Shown: piece after piece, positions 7,362 to 13,463 of the stretch
How positions within the stretch are numbered: the first letter of the stretch is position 1
Layout of the letters: every line of letters begins with the position of its first letter
Origin: Halobacteria archaeon
Lineage (GTDB): Archaea; Halobacteriota; Methanoliparia; Methanoliparales; Methanoliparaceae
Reading direction: 5' to 3'
Assembly (NCBI GenBank): GCA_013329575.1
Contig: DUJX01000098.1
Span: 1 to 13,819, forward strand
DNA length: 13,819 nt
Translations under genes and position numbers: made by a program
The notes under the pieces: model-generated
Seen by the model: only the letters and a program-made list of their open reading frames with translations
The model's database searches: none
Told to the model about the DNA's origin: nothing

Positions 7362-8215
7362 TTTGAATAATCATAGAATCCTTTATTAGATTTTCTTCCA
7401 AGCCAACCGACTTCTTTCATTCTTTTTAGTAATGGTGCGGGTTTGTATCGTTCCCAGCCGGTCTCTCGATAAATGGACTCCAGCATATCATGAACTATAT
7501 CTATACCGATCAAATCTATTAATTGGAATGGCCCCATCGGCCAGTTGAATGATAATCTGGTCATCTTATCGATATCTTCTATGGTTGATAACCCGGTCTC
7601 ATATAACTTTACTGCCTCATTAACAAAAAGTGTCATTATCCTATTTGATATAAATCCAGGAGAATCTTTTACAACGACAGATTCTTTACCTAGGGAATCT
7701 ACAAATTTTAAAGAAGTATTCAACGTATCTTCAGATGTTACTATAGATTTTATAACCTCAACACCTCTCATCAAAGGTACAGGATTCATAAAATGGATCC
7801 CTATAACCTTATCTTGCCTTCTGGTTACGGAACCTAATAGAGATATCGGTATTGTCGAGGTATTACTGGCAAAGATTGTGTGTTCAGGACATATTTTATC
7901 CAAGTTTGAAAAAATATCTTTTTTAATATCTATTATTTCAGAAGCCGCCTCTATAACCAGATCGACATCTTTTGCTCCTTTTTCTCTGCTTGTAGTTGTT
8001 TTTATCCGTCCAAGCGTCTCATCCATATCTTTTTGTGCAATTTTTCCCTTCTCAACAAACTTAGATAGACTTTTTTTTATGTTTTCCAATCCTTTTTTAA
8101 GAATCTCATCGGTAATATCAACAATATTTGTTGCATAACCGGACTGTGCGCAGACCTGAGCTATACCACTACCCATTACTCCAGCACCTATAACACAAAC
8201 TTTTTTAATATCCAC
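7358..8215 (-). CDS. 3-hydroxyacyl-CoA (3-hydroxybutyryl-CoA) dehydrogenase
   Basis: A 285-residue single-function NAD-dependent dehydrogenase of the (S)-3-hydroxyacyl-CoA type, oxidising the hydroxyl made by the hydratase to a 3-oxoacyl-CoA, or the reverse in biosynthesis. The Rossmann motif GAGVMG is at 10-15, with an acidic residue (D33) at the end of the second strand, favouring NAD over NADP. Catalytic residues are in place: S120 in NTST, H141 in GIHFMNP, E153 in RGVEVI and N191 in DSPGFISNR. The C-terminal domain has the usual P-M-G-P-F-x-L-I-D-L-I-G segment near 226-237. The start is taken as GTG at 8215, giving the typical beginning just before the Rossmann fold; an upstream GTG at 8224 is more likely part of the ribosome-binding site. 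A second, unrelated dehydrogenase precedes it in the operon. Confidence 0.93.
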   Translation of the reverse strand: MDIKKVCVIGAGVMGSGIAQVCAQSGYATNIVDITDEILKKGLENIKKSLSKFVEKGKIAQKDMDETLGRIKTTTSREKGAKDVDLVIEAASEIIDIKKDIFSNLDKICPEHTIFASNTSTIPISLLGSVTRRQDKVIGIHFMNPVPLMRGVEVIKSIVTSEDTLNTSLKFVDSLGKESVVVKDSPGFISNRIMTLFVNEAVKLYETGLSTIEDIDKMTRLSFNWPMGPFQLIDLIGIDIVHDMLESIYRETGWERYKPAPLLKRMKEVGWLGRKSNKGFYDYSK

Positions 8216-8219
8216 TTTT

Positions 8220-8224
8220 ATCAC
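8220..8224 (-). promoter_or_regulatory. Putative GTGAT ribosome-binding site
   Basis: GTGATAAAAGTG precedes the 3-hydroxyacyl-CoA dehydrogenase. It is identical, apart from the start codon, to the element before the enoyl-CoA hydratase gene. The GTGAT core fits the archaeal 16S tail. This argues that translation starts at GTG 8215 rather than GTG 8224. Confidence 0.4.
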
Positions 8225-8262
8225 ATTTTTGAATAAATTTTATAAATTCTAATAAATCTGTT

Positions 8263-9036
8263 CTAAAACGTGAAAAGATCGATACCACCACCAACTACGA
8301 TTGCATCACCTGTAACATAACTTGCATCATCCGATGCTAAGAAAGCAAGCACGTTGCTCAGCTCTTTTGGATCTCCCGGTCTACGCATAGCCACTCTTTT
8401 TATGATCCGCTCTCTGAAAGGCTCAGCAACATCATAAAAACTGCTATCTTCTCTTCCTTTTCCACCAAAAACTCCTAAAACCAATGCATTGCATGTTATA
8501 TTATATCTCGCTCCTTCTAACGCAATAGTCTTGGTCAGACCTATAAGTCCTGCCTTAGTCGTAGCATAACTGCATTGCCCACTACCACCCATAGTTCCGG
8601 TTACCGATGATATATTGATTATTCTGCCCCAGTTGTTATTTTTCATATCTGGAATTACTGATTTGATGCAATTGAATGCCCCAGTAAGATTCACACGTAA
8701 ATCTTGATCCCAATCCTCTTTTGATGTCTTTTCTATTAAAACAGCCCGTACTATACCAGAAGCAGCATTATTTACTAAGATATCAACCGGACCCAACTCT
8801 TTTTTGATCTTTTCTATCCCTTGATTGACTTCATCCTCATCAGATACATCCATCTTGATTGCCAAAGCCTTTCTACCTAACGCCCGTATTTCGTTAGCCA
8901 CGGATTCTGCTCTATCGATATTTTTATTGCCTGTTACAGCAACATCAGCACCATTTTGAGCCAATGTTAAGGCATGTATCCGACCTAGTCCTCCAGAACC
9001 ACCGGTAACTAACGCCACTTTTTTTTCTAAAGACAT
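8263..9036 (-). CDS. Short-chain dehydrogenase/reductase (FabG/3-oxoacyl-CoA reductase-like)
   Basis: A 257-residue classical SDR. The cofactor loop TGGSGGLG is at 11-18, the NNAAS turn at 89-93, and the full catalytic tetrad is present as N116, S144, Y157 and K161 (Y-A-T-T-K). The C-terminal G-G-G-I-D segment is typical of FabG-like enzymes. In this setting it probably interconverts a 3-oxoacyl-CoA and a 3-hydroxyacyl-CoA. It may handle the opposite stereoisomer, a different chain or a different redox cofactor from the neighbouring 3-hydroxyacyl-CoA dehydrogenase, or act on another hydroxyl in the same pathway; BbsC/BbsD of anaerobic toluene breakdown are an SDR precedent next to a thiolase-DUF35 pair. 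ATG 9036 is preceded by a strong GAGGAGAG site. Gaps of 47 bases on either side are the largest in the operon. Confidence 0.9.
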   Translation of the reverse strand: MSLEKKVALVTGGSGGLGRIHALTLAQNGADVAVTGNKNIDRAESVANEIRALGRKALAIKMDVSDEDEVNQGIEKIKKELGPVDILVNNAASGIVRAVLIEKTSKEDWDQDLRVNLTGAFNCIKSVIPDMKNNNWGRIINISSVTGTMGGSGQCSYATTKAGLIGLTKTIALEGARYNITCNALVLGVFGGKGREDSSFYDVAEPFRERIIKRVAMRRPGDPKELSNVLAFLASDDASYVTGDAIVVGGGIDLFTF

Positions 9037-9083
9037 TTTAATCTCTCCTCTTTATCTTTTATATAGAATATCAAATATTTGGT

Positions 9084-9512
9084 TTAAATTGGTTTAAACA
9101 ATGGCATAACTCTTTCCCCTGCCGAAAATTTATCGCCCGGTATCACAAGATGGTCTAGCCGAACTCTCATTCCGATTATATCTTGAGACGCGTTACCATT
9201 CTTCAACGATGCCTTATCCTTGTCATAGTCCAACCGGCCCATTATAGTCGGTCCTTCATCAAGCCGTACTAAACAAACGATATAATCCGGCTCAAAACTT
9301 TCCGGTGGGACATAAACCCGTGCAAAAGTCAAGATTTCTCCCTTACCGCTAAGTTCTGTCTTTTCCAGATCAGTAGAACCACACCATTGGCATGTTGGCA
9401 ACGGAGGACATGTTATTTGACCACAATTTTTGCATCTTAACCCTAACAATTTGTTATTTTTTAACCCCTCATGATAATCGTTCGAGGTTAACACATAGAA
9501 CTCTTTTGACAT
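9084..9512 (-). CDS. DUF35 zinc-ribbon/OB-fold protein, thiolase partner
   Basis: A 142-residue protein of the DUF35 family, with a rubredoxin-like zinc ribbon and a C-terminal OB fold. The four probable zinc ligands are C27, C30, C41 and C44 (C-x-x-C-G...C-x-x-C-G). The OB part begins with the KGEILTFARVYVPP segment near 57-70. Family members bind next to thiolase-superfamily enzymes and shuttle or accommodate the CoA arm. In methanogens such a protein joins thiolase to HMG-CoA synthase, and BbsA does a similar job for benzoylsuccinyl-CoA thiolase. Its gene follows the thiolase gene by 5 bases, with its AGGAGG site (9521-9526) inside the last thiolase codons, so a stoichiometric complex is likely. 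No HMG-CoA synthase gene is present here. Confidence 0.88.
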   Translation of the reverse strand: MSKEFYVLTSNDYHEGLKNNKLLGLRCKNCGQITCPPLPTCQWCGSTDLEKTELSGKGEILTFARVYVPPESFEPDYIVCLVRLDEGPTIMGRLDYDKDKASLKNGNASQDIIGMRVRLDHLVIPGDKFSAGERVMPLFKPI

Positions 9513-9517
9513 ATCTG

Positions 9518-10705
9518 TTACCTCCTAGACCTTCCGAGAATCGTATGCGCTATGGTATTAAACCCGCCACCTAAGGTATCTGTCATACCGATCTCTGGAA
9601 CAGGATTTACTTGATTTCCGTTCGGTGCCTTTCCTTTAAGCTGTTCTACTATCGCATGAACCTGCGCCACTCCTGTCGCTCCGATAGGATGACCTTTACC
9701 CATGAGACCACCGCTTGAATTGATAACCGGTCTTCCTCCTATGTCAGTCTGGCCAGATTCTACAGCATCTGCACCTTTACCCCAATCAAAGAATCCCATA
9801 GCCTCGCTTGCTACAATCTCTGCTGAAGTAAAACAGTCATGAATCTCTACAACGTCAACGTCTTTTGGCCCAAGACCGGCCTGTTTAAAAGCGCTTCTTG
9901 CCGAAAAAACACGCGACGCAGGTTTTGTAATATCTGCTTGTGCTCCCATATGGCCCAAAGATCCTTGCCCGACACCCAAAACATATATTGGCTCATCCGT
10001 ATATCTTCTCGCTATGTCAGCAGATGCCAGAACAACCGCAGCGCCTCCATCAGAGAAAGGACAACAGTCCATCAATGTCAAAGGATCACAGACGACTGTA
10101 GAGTTTAGTACATCCTCTACTTTCAGGTTGCCCATCTTTTGATAAAACTGGGCGTGTGGGTTCAAAGCACCATGTTTATGATTCTTCATACTCACGTGTG
10201 CCATCTTCTCTCTAAGTTTATCCAGTGGTATATCATATATCTTCGAATAACGTCTCGCAACCATGGCAAAGACTCCTGGAAAGGTTATACCGGTAGTCCC
10301 TTCGTACTTGCAATCGTTCGCCATTGCAAACGTTCTCGTGGAAAAAGGTGTCCCCATTATCATCGCCCGTTCCATACCGCCTACTAAAACGATATCGTAA
10401 AAACCAGAAGCGACCCACATAAAAGCATCCCTGAAAGCAACAGTCCCTGAACAACATGCTCCCTCAAACCTCGTCGCAGGAATGTTACCAAGATGTAATG
10501 CCCCAACGAGATGACCACCGATGTTTATCTGTCCCTCCTCAAAACCGCCCAATACGTTACCGACAAATAACGCCTCTATATCTTTCTGTGAGACATTAGC
10601 GTCTTCCATAGCTGCTAAAGATGCATCGCAGAATAATTCCGTATTAGATTTTCCTAATTTTCCAAACTTTGTCTGGGCTGACCCAATTATTGCAACATCT
10701 CTCAC
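9518..10705 (-). CDS. Archaeal/SCP2-type thiolase (acetyl-CoA acyltransferase-like)
   Basis: A 395-residue thiolase of the archaeal, SCP2-like branch that cleaves a 3-oxoacyl-CoA with CoA or condenses two acyl-CoAs. The probable nucleophile is C84 in the E-G-A-C-C-S-G-T segment. The His of the second motif is H289 in EIHDCFTSAE, the branch-typical replacement of NEAF, and H339 lies in GGLMGKGHPIGATG. The C-terminal GGGFNT is also typical, whereas a classical thiolase has a terminal CxG cysteine motif. It starts with GTG at 10705, preceded seven bases upstream by AGGGG, and a TATA-like box is about 40 bases upstream. It is the first gene of the ten-gene block. The reaction it serves depends on the unknown substrate; the DUF35 partner and SDR neighbour recall BbsAB, but that is analogy. 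Confidence 0.9.
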   Translation of the reverse strand: MRDVAIIGSAQTKFGKLGKSNTELFCDASLAAMEDANVSQKDIEALFVGNVLGGFEEGQINIGGHLVGALHLGNIPATRFEGACCSGTVAFRDAFMWVASGFYDIVLVGGMERAMIMGTPFSTRTFAMANDCKYEGTTGITFPGVFAMVARRYSKIYDIPLDKLREKMAHVSMKNHKHGALNPHAQFYQKMGNLKVEDVLNSTVVCDPLTLMDCCPFSDGGAAVVLASADIARRYTDEPIYVLGVGQGSLGHMGAQADITKPASRVFSARSAFKQAGLGPKDVDVVEIHDCFTSAEIVASEAMGFFDWGKGADAVESGQTDIGGRPVINSSGGLMGKGHPIGATGVAQVHAIVEQLKGKAPNGNQVNPVPEIGMTDTLGGGFNTIAHTILGRSRR

Positions 10706-10712
10706 TTAATTA

Positions 10713-10760
10713 CCCCTAATATCATTTGAGATAATTAGTAATATAAATAGATATTGTTTA
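10713..10760 (-). promoter_or_regulatory. Candidate promoter of the ten-gene operon
   Basis: On the minus strand a TTTATAT element (10747-10741) lies about 40 bases before the GTG start of the thiolase gene, behind a run of 13 A's (10775-10763). A start about 26 bases downstream of the TATA centre falls near 10718, giving a leader of roughly a dozen bases that carries AGGGG at 10713-10717. Inferred from spacing only. Confidence 0.4.
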
Positions 10761-10829
10761 TATTTTTTTTTTTTTATTTTTAATAATTAGATTAAGATTA
10801 AAATTTAGAATAAATAATAAAATTGGTTT

Positions 10830-11645
10830 TTAACTGAGATTTGGAATATATTTTTTAATCAAAAAAGCGAAGATAAATGCTATAGACAGTATGAGTACTA
10901 TAGTTGCACCAGGGATTAAATCAAGTGTATATGAGACCAACAAACCGATTATCACTAAAATAGCGCTTATTATAGATGACGATACCATCAAATTTCGAAG
11001 ATTATCATGAATGAACTGTCTACTTATCAGGATAGGCATGGTTAATAGAGCCAATACGAGAATAATCCCGGCAACTCTTATCAAAACAATAATACTCAAT
11101 GCAACCATAGATAAAAGTAATAGATACAATGCGTTTGTTGGAACTCCTACCACAGTTGAGAATTCTTCATCAAAAGAGATAGATAAGAACTCTTTATAAA
11201 AAAGATAGACTATGGTTATGATGATCACGTCCAAGATAGACATTAAGATCAGATCAGAATGAGTAACTGTAAGAATGCTCCCAAACAAGTAACTGAATAG
11301 GTCTGGAGCGTATCCTTGTTTTAAACTTATAAAAATAAGCCCTAACGCCATACCAACGCTCCAAATTACTCCAATTATAGCATCCTCATTTATTTTGGTC
11401 TTTCTGTTTATGATGCCCACACTGACCGCGGATAGAACAGCAAAAGGGATCGCGGTTATCAATGGATTAATCCCAATCAAGTAGCCCAACCCGACGCCAC
11501 CAAAAGACGCATGGGATATTCCTCCGCTTATAAATACAATTTTTTTTACGACGATGTATGTACCAATAATCCCGCAGACTACGCTTGCCAGGATCGCAGC
11601 AATAATAGCGTTTCTCATAAACTCGTATTGAAATAGTTCAATCAC
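10830..11645 (-). CDS. Metal ABC transporter permease (ZnuB family)
   Basis: A 271-residue integral membrane protein of the ZnuB/MntB/TroC family, forming the channel of a zinc or manganese importer. About eight hydrophobic segments can be read, from residue 13 to near the C terminus. The conserved HASFGGVGLGY stretch is at about 45-55, and the family's cytoplasmic FDEEFSTVVGVP coupling region at about 157-168. Translation is taken from GTG 11645, supported by a very good GGTGATC ribosome-binding site five bases upstream. It is the last of three co-directional transporter genes, with 15 bases separating it from the ATPase gene. It is separated from the thiolase gene by about 124 AT-rich bases carrying the next promoter. 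Confidence 0.92.
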   Translation of the reverse strand: MIELFQYEFMRNAIIAAILASVVCGIIGTYIVVKKIVFISGGISHASFGGVGLGYLIGINPLITAIPFAVLSAVSVGIINRKTKINEDAIIGVIWSVGMALGLIFISLKQGYAPDLFSYLFGSILTVTHSDLILMSILDVIIITIVYLFYKEFLSISFDEEFSTVVGVPTNALYLLLLSMVALSIIVLIRVAGIILVLALLTMPILISRQFIHDNLRNLMVSSSIISAILVIIGLLVSYTLDLIPGATIVLILSIAFIFAFLIKKYIPNLS

Positions 11646-11650
11646 AGTTA

Positions 11651-11657
11651 GATCACC
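11651..11657 (-). promoter_or_regulatory. GGTGATC ribosome-binding site of the permease gene
   Basis: GGTGATC, five bases before GTG 11645, is fully complementary to GAUCACC of the archaeal 16S 3' end. It fixes the start of the permease on GTG and supports reading the shorter GTGAT elements elsewhere as ribosome-binding sites. Confidence 0.6.
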
Positions 11658-11660
11658 ATT

Positions 11661-12425
11661 TTATTCGTGTTCTCCTAAAAATCTATGCGGGATATCATGG
11701 AGTATCAATTCTACAGGCATCCGGTACATCTCTTCGATCTTATGTAACCCTTTCTCTTTCGGGCCATGATAATATATCTTTTGATTTAGACAGGCAATCT
11801 TATCGATGTATGGATAAATGACTCCAATGTCATGGGTTACTATAATTATAGTCATCGTCTCTTTAATCTTTAAAAGAAGTTCATAAAAAGAGTTTTGTGC
11901 CTTCATATCTATACTTACCGTCGGCTCGTCGAGTATAAGTAATTCCGGTCTTCTTGCCAGGGCTCTGGCCAATAATACTCGCTGCAGTTCTCCGCCCGAG
12001 AGGTTGCCTATTTGTCGGTCTCTATAATCAAACATACCGACACTCTTTAATGCATTGGTTACAATATTTTTATCCTCATCAGAATACCTTTTAAAGACTC
12101 TATTATATCGTGCAGTAAGAACCACATCAAAGACATTTATAGGGAAATCTCGGTCAAAAAGAGAATATTGAGGCAAATATCCGATTAAACTTCTTCCTTT
12201 TTCAGGATTTTTTCCAAAAACTTTGATGGTGCCTTTATCCGGCTTTAATAAACCGAGTATTATCTTTAAAAGAGTGGTCTTTCCTCCACCGTTCGGTCCT
12301 ATTATCGCAAGAAAATCATTCTTTTTGACGGATAAGTTTACGTTGTCCAGGACAATATTATCATCGAATGATGCCTGCACATCTTTTAATTCTAATACCA
12401 TCTCTGTCTCATTTGTATGATCCAT
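11661..12425 (-). CDS. Metal ABC transporter ATP-binding protein (ZnuC family)
   Basis: A 254-residue ABC ATPase that powers uptake through the permease encoded next. All nucleotide-binding motifs are intact: Walker A GPNGGGKT at 43-50, Q-loop Q86, signature LSGGE at 142-146, Walker B LLILDE at 162-167 and the switch His H198. The C-terminal tail has the IPHRFLGEHE segment, with several histidines, which is common in zinc/manganese-type members. The ATG at 12425 lies two bases after the stop of the binding-protein gene and has no strong ribosome-binding site, so translational coupling is likely. It is the middle gene of a three-gene import operon. Confidence 0.93.
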   Translation of the reverse strand: MDHTNETEMVLELKDVQASFDDNIVLDNVNLSVKKNDFLAIIGPNGGGKTTLLKIILGLLKPDKGTIKVFGKNPEKGRSLIGYLPQYSLFDRDFPINVFDVVLTARYNRVFKRYSDEDKNIVTNALKSVGMFDYRDRQIGNLSGGELQRVLLARALARRPELLILDEPTVSIDMKAQNSFYELLLKIKETMTIIIVTHDIGVIYPYIDKIACLNQKIYYHGPKEKGLHKIEEMYRMPVELILHDIPHRFLGEHE

Positions 12426-12427
12426 AT

Positions 12428-13300
12428 CTACTCGAACTCTAATATAAGCATATCAGATATTTTTGTCATGTTTTCTATGTAATTCTTAGGAAGTGGATCG
12501 ATGTAAACGATCTCACCACCGATCTCACTAGCTATAGCCTCTGCATATCTTTTAGGAAACTGAGGTTCTAAAAATACGTAAGATAAATTTAGCTCTTTTG
12601 CAAGGTCGACACATCGTCGGATATCCTGTGGTGTAGGCTCTTTTCCCTCAGACTCGACTGATATCTGGACGAGATCGTACTCTTTGGCAAGATACCCGAA
12701 AGATGGATGGTATGTAAGAAAAGCTTTGTTATCGTACCGGCTAAACTTGTCTTTTAGATCTTTATCTAGATCTGACAATTTTTCAACATATTTATTCTTA
12801 TTTTGCTCATAAAAACTCGTATTATCCGGATCTATCTTAACGATCTCATCATAAAAATTTTCCGTCATCGTTATTGCATTCAGGGGCGATAACCAGATAT
12901 GAGGGTCGTTATCTATAACTTTTATATCCTTCGATCCATCCACAATAATCATATTGGGATTTAGATCTTCTAACTTATCCATCCACGTCTTTTCAAAATC
13001 TATACCGGATCCAACCTTGAAATAAATTTTTGCGTTGCTAATCGATCTCAATTGGTCGGGCGATGGCTCGTATGTATGAGGATCGGCACCTGGCGGCGTC
13101 ATAACAATTATACTTGCTCGGTCACCCATTATGTTCTTTACAAAATCTGCCTGCGGCAGTATTGTTACACCCACTACAATCCTGGTATCGTCCTCAACAT
13201 CTTCTTCGTGCATGAAAAATATTGCTAACGCTGCACAGACGATTAAGATTGCCATAATGCTCATCAATAATATCTTTTTATTCATATCGGTCATAGCCAT
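12428..13300 (-). CDS. Metal ABC transporter substrate-binding protein (ZnuA family), probably zinc
   Basis: A 290-residue cluster A-I (ZnuA/PsaA) solute-binding protein that captures a divalent metal outside the membrane. Residues 10-30 are strongly hydrophobic and probably form an uncleaved anchor or signal; C22 sits inside this segment but lacks a convincing lipobox. The metal ligands can be placed at H75 (DPHTYEPS), H134 (DPHIWLSP), H198 (YHPSFGYLAKEY) and D268 (YIDPL). A His at the third position is typical of zinc-type proteins, where manganese-type ones usually have Glu. The His-rich loop found in many bacterial ZnuA proteins is absent. Possible starts are ATG 13300, 13294 and 13285. 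TATA spacing would suit a leaderless start at 13294, and no Shine-Dalgarno site is seen. First gene of the transport operon. Confidence 0.9.
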   Translation of the reverse strand: MAMTDMNKKILLMSIMAILIVCAALAIFFMHEEDVEDDTRIVVGVTILPQADFVKNIMGDRASIIVMTPPGADPHTYEPSPDQLRSISNAKIYFKVGSGIDFEKTWMDKLEDLNPNMIIVDGSKDIKVIDNDPHIWLSPLNAITMTENFYDEIVKIDPDNTSFYEQNKNKYVEKLSDLDKDLKDKFSRYDNKAFLTYHPSFGYLAKEYDLVQISVESEGKEPTPQDIRRCVDLAKELNLSYVFLEPQFPKRYAEAIASEIGGEIVYIDPLPKNYIENMTKISDMLILEFE

Positions 13301-13314
13301 ATTTTATTTATTTT

Positions 13315-13326
13315 TTGATATATTGT
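13315..13326 (-). promoter_or_regulatory. Candidate TATA box for the metal transporter operon
   Basis: On the minus strand CAATATATC (13325-13317) is centred near 13321. A start 26-27 bases downstream falls at about 13294, which is itself an in-frame ATG of the binding-protein gene, suggesting a leaderless message. Inferred from sequence and spacing. Confidence 0.4.
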
Positions 13327-13395
13327 TTTATTCTTAGATATTTACTCATCGATCGATCCGATCAAACAACCGATTCGATACCAAATCCGATATAG

Positions 13396-13414
13396 GTATA
13401 ATGCTCGATTATAC
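13396..13414. promoter_or_regulatory. Inverted repeat, possible metalloregulator operator
   Basis: GTATAAT (13396-13402) and ATTATAC (13408-13414) form a perfect 7-bp inverted repeat around a 5-base centre, a 19-bp element in the only gap before the metal transporter genes. Its size fits a dimeric DtxR/MntR-type repressor site, which would suit an archaeal metal-uptake operon. It lies about 80 bases upstream of the proposed TATA box, rather far for simple repression, so the role is uncertain. Confidence 0.3.
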
Positions 13415-13426
13415 TAACGTTTAGAC

Positions 13427-13433
13427 AAAAAAA
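13427..13433 (-). terminator. Oligo-T terminator candidate after phosphopantothenate synthetase
   Basis: Read on the minus strand, seven consecutive T's occur about 30 bases after the stop codon of the partial synthetase gene. A T-run without a strong hairpin is the usual archaeal intrinsic terminator. This would separate that gene from the transporter operon. Confidence 0.4.
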
Positions 13434-13463
13434 CCTTATCTTAAACTAAACCATATCTTAATC

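Noticed and set aside
6583..8138. Long plus-strand open frames opposite the hydratase and dehydrogenase genes (about 182 and 197 codons)
   Set aside because: They are antisense to genes with intact catalytic motifs, are rich in Ser and Ile as expected for reverse-complement reading, and resemble no family.
10233..10457. A 74-codon minus-strand frame inside the thiolase gene
   Set aside because: It overlaps the thiolase in another frame, has an aromatic and cysteine-rich composition and no ribosome-binding site.
9084..10705. Assigning the thiolase-DUF35 pair to mevalonate/isoprenoid synthesis
   Set aside because: No HMG-CoA synthase gene accompanies the pair, and all co-transcribed neighbours are acyl-CoA processing genes. 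It remains possible but is not the best reading.
10763..10775. Run of 13 T's on the plus strand as a terminator
   Set aside because: No plus-strand gene ends nearby. On the minus strand it is an A-run just upstream of the operon's TATA-like box.
10731..10790. ATAATTAG direct repeats at 10731-10738 and 10783-10790 flanking the operon promoter
   Set aside because: An 8-base AT-only type match in a nearly pure AT gap is expected by chance.
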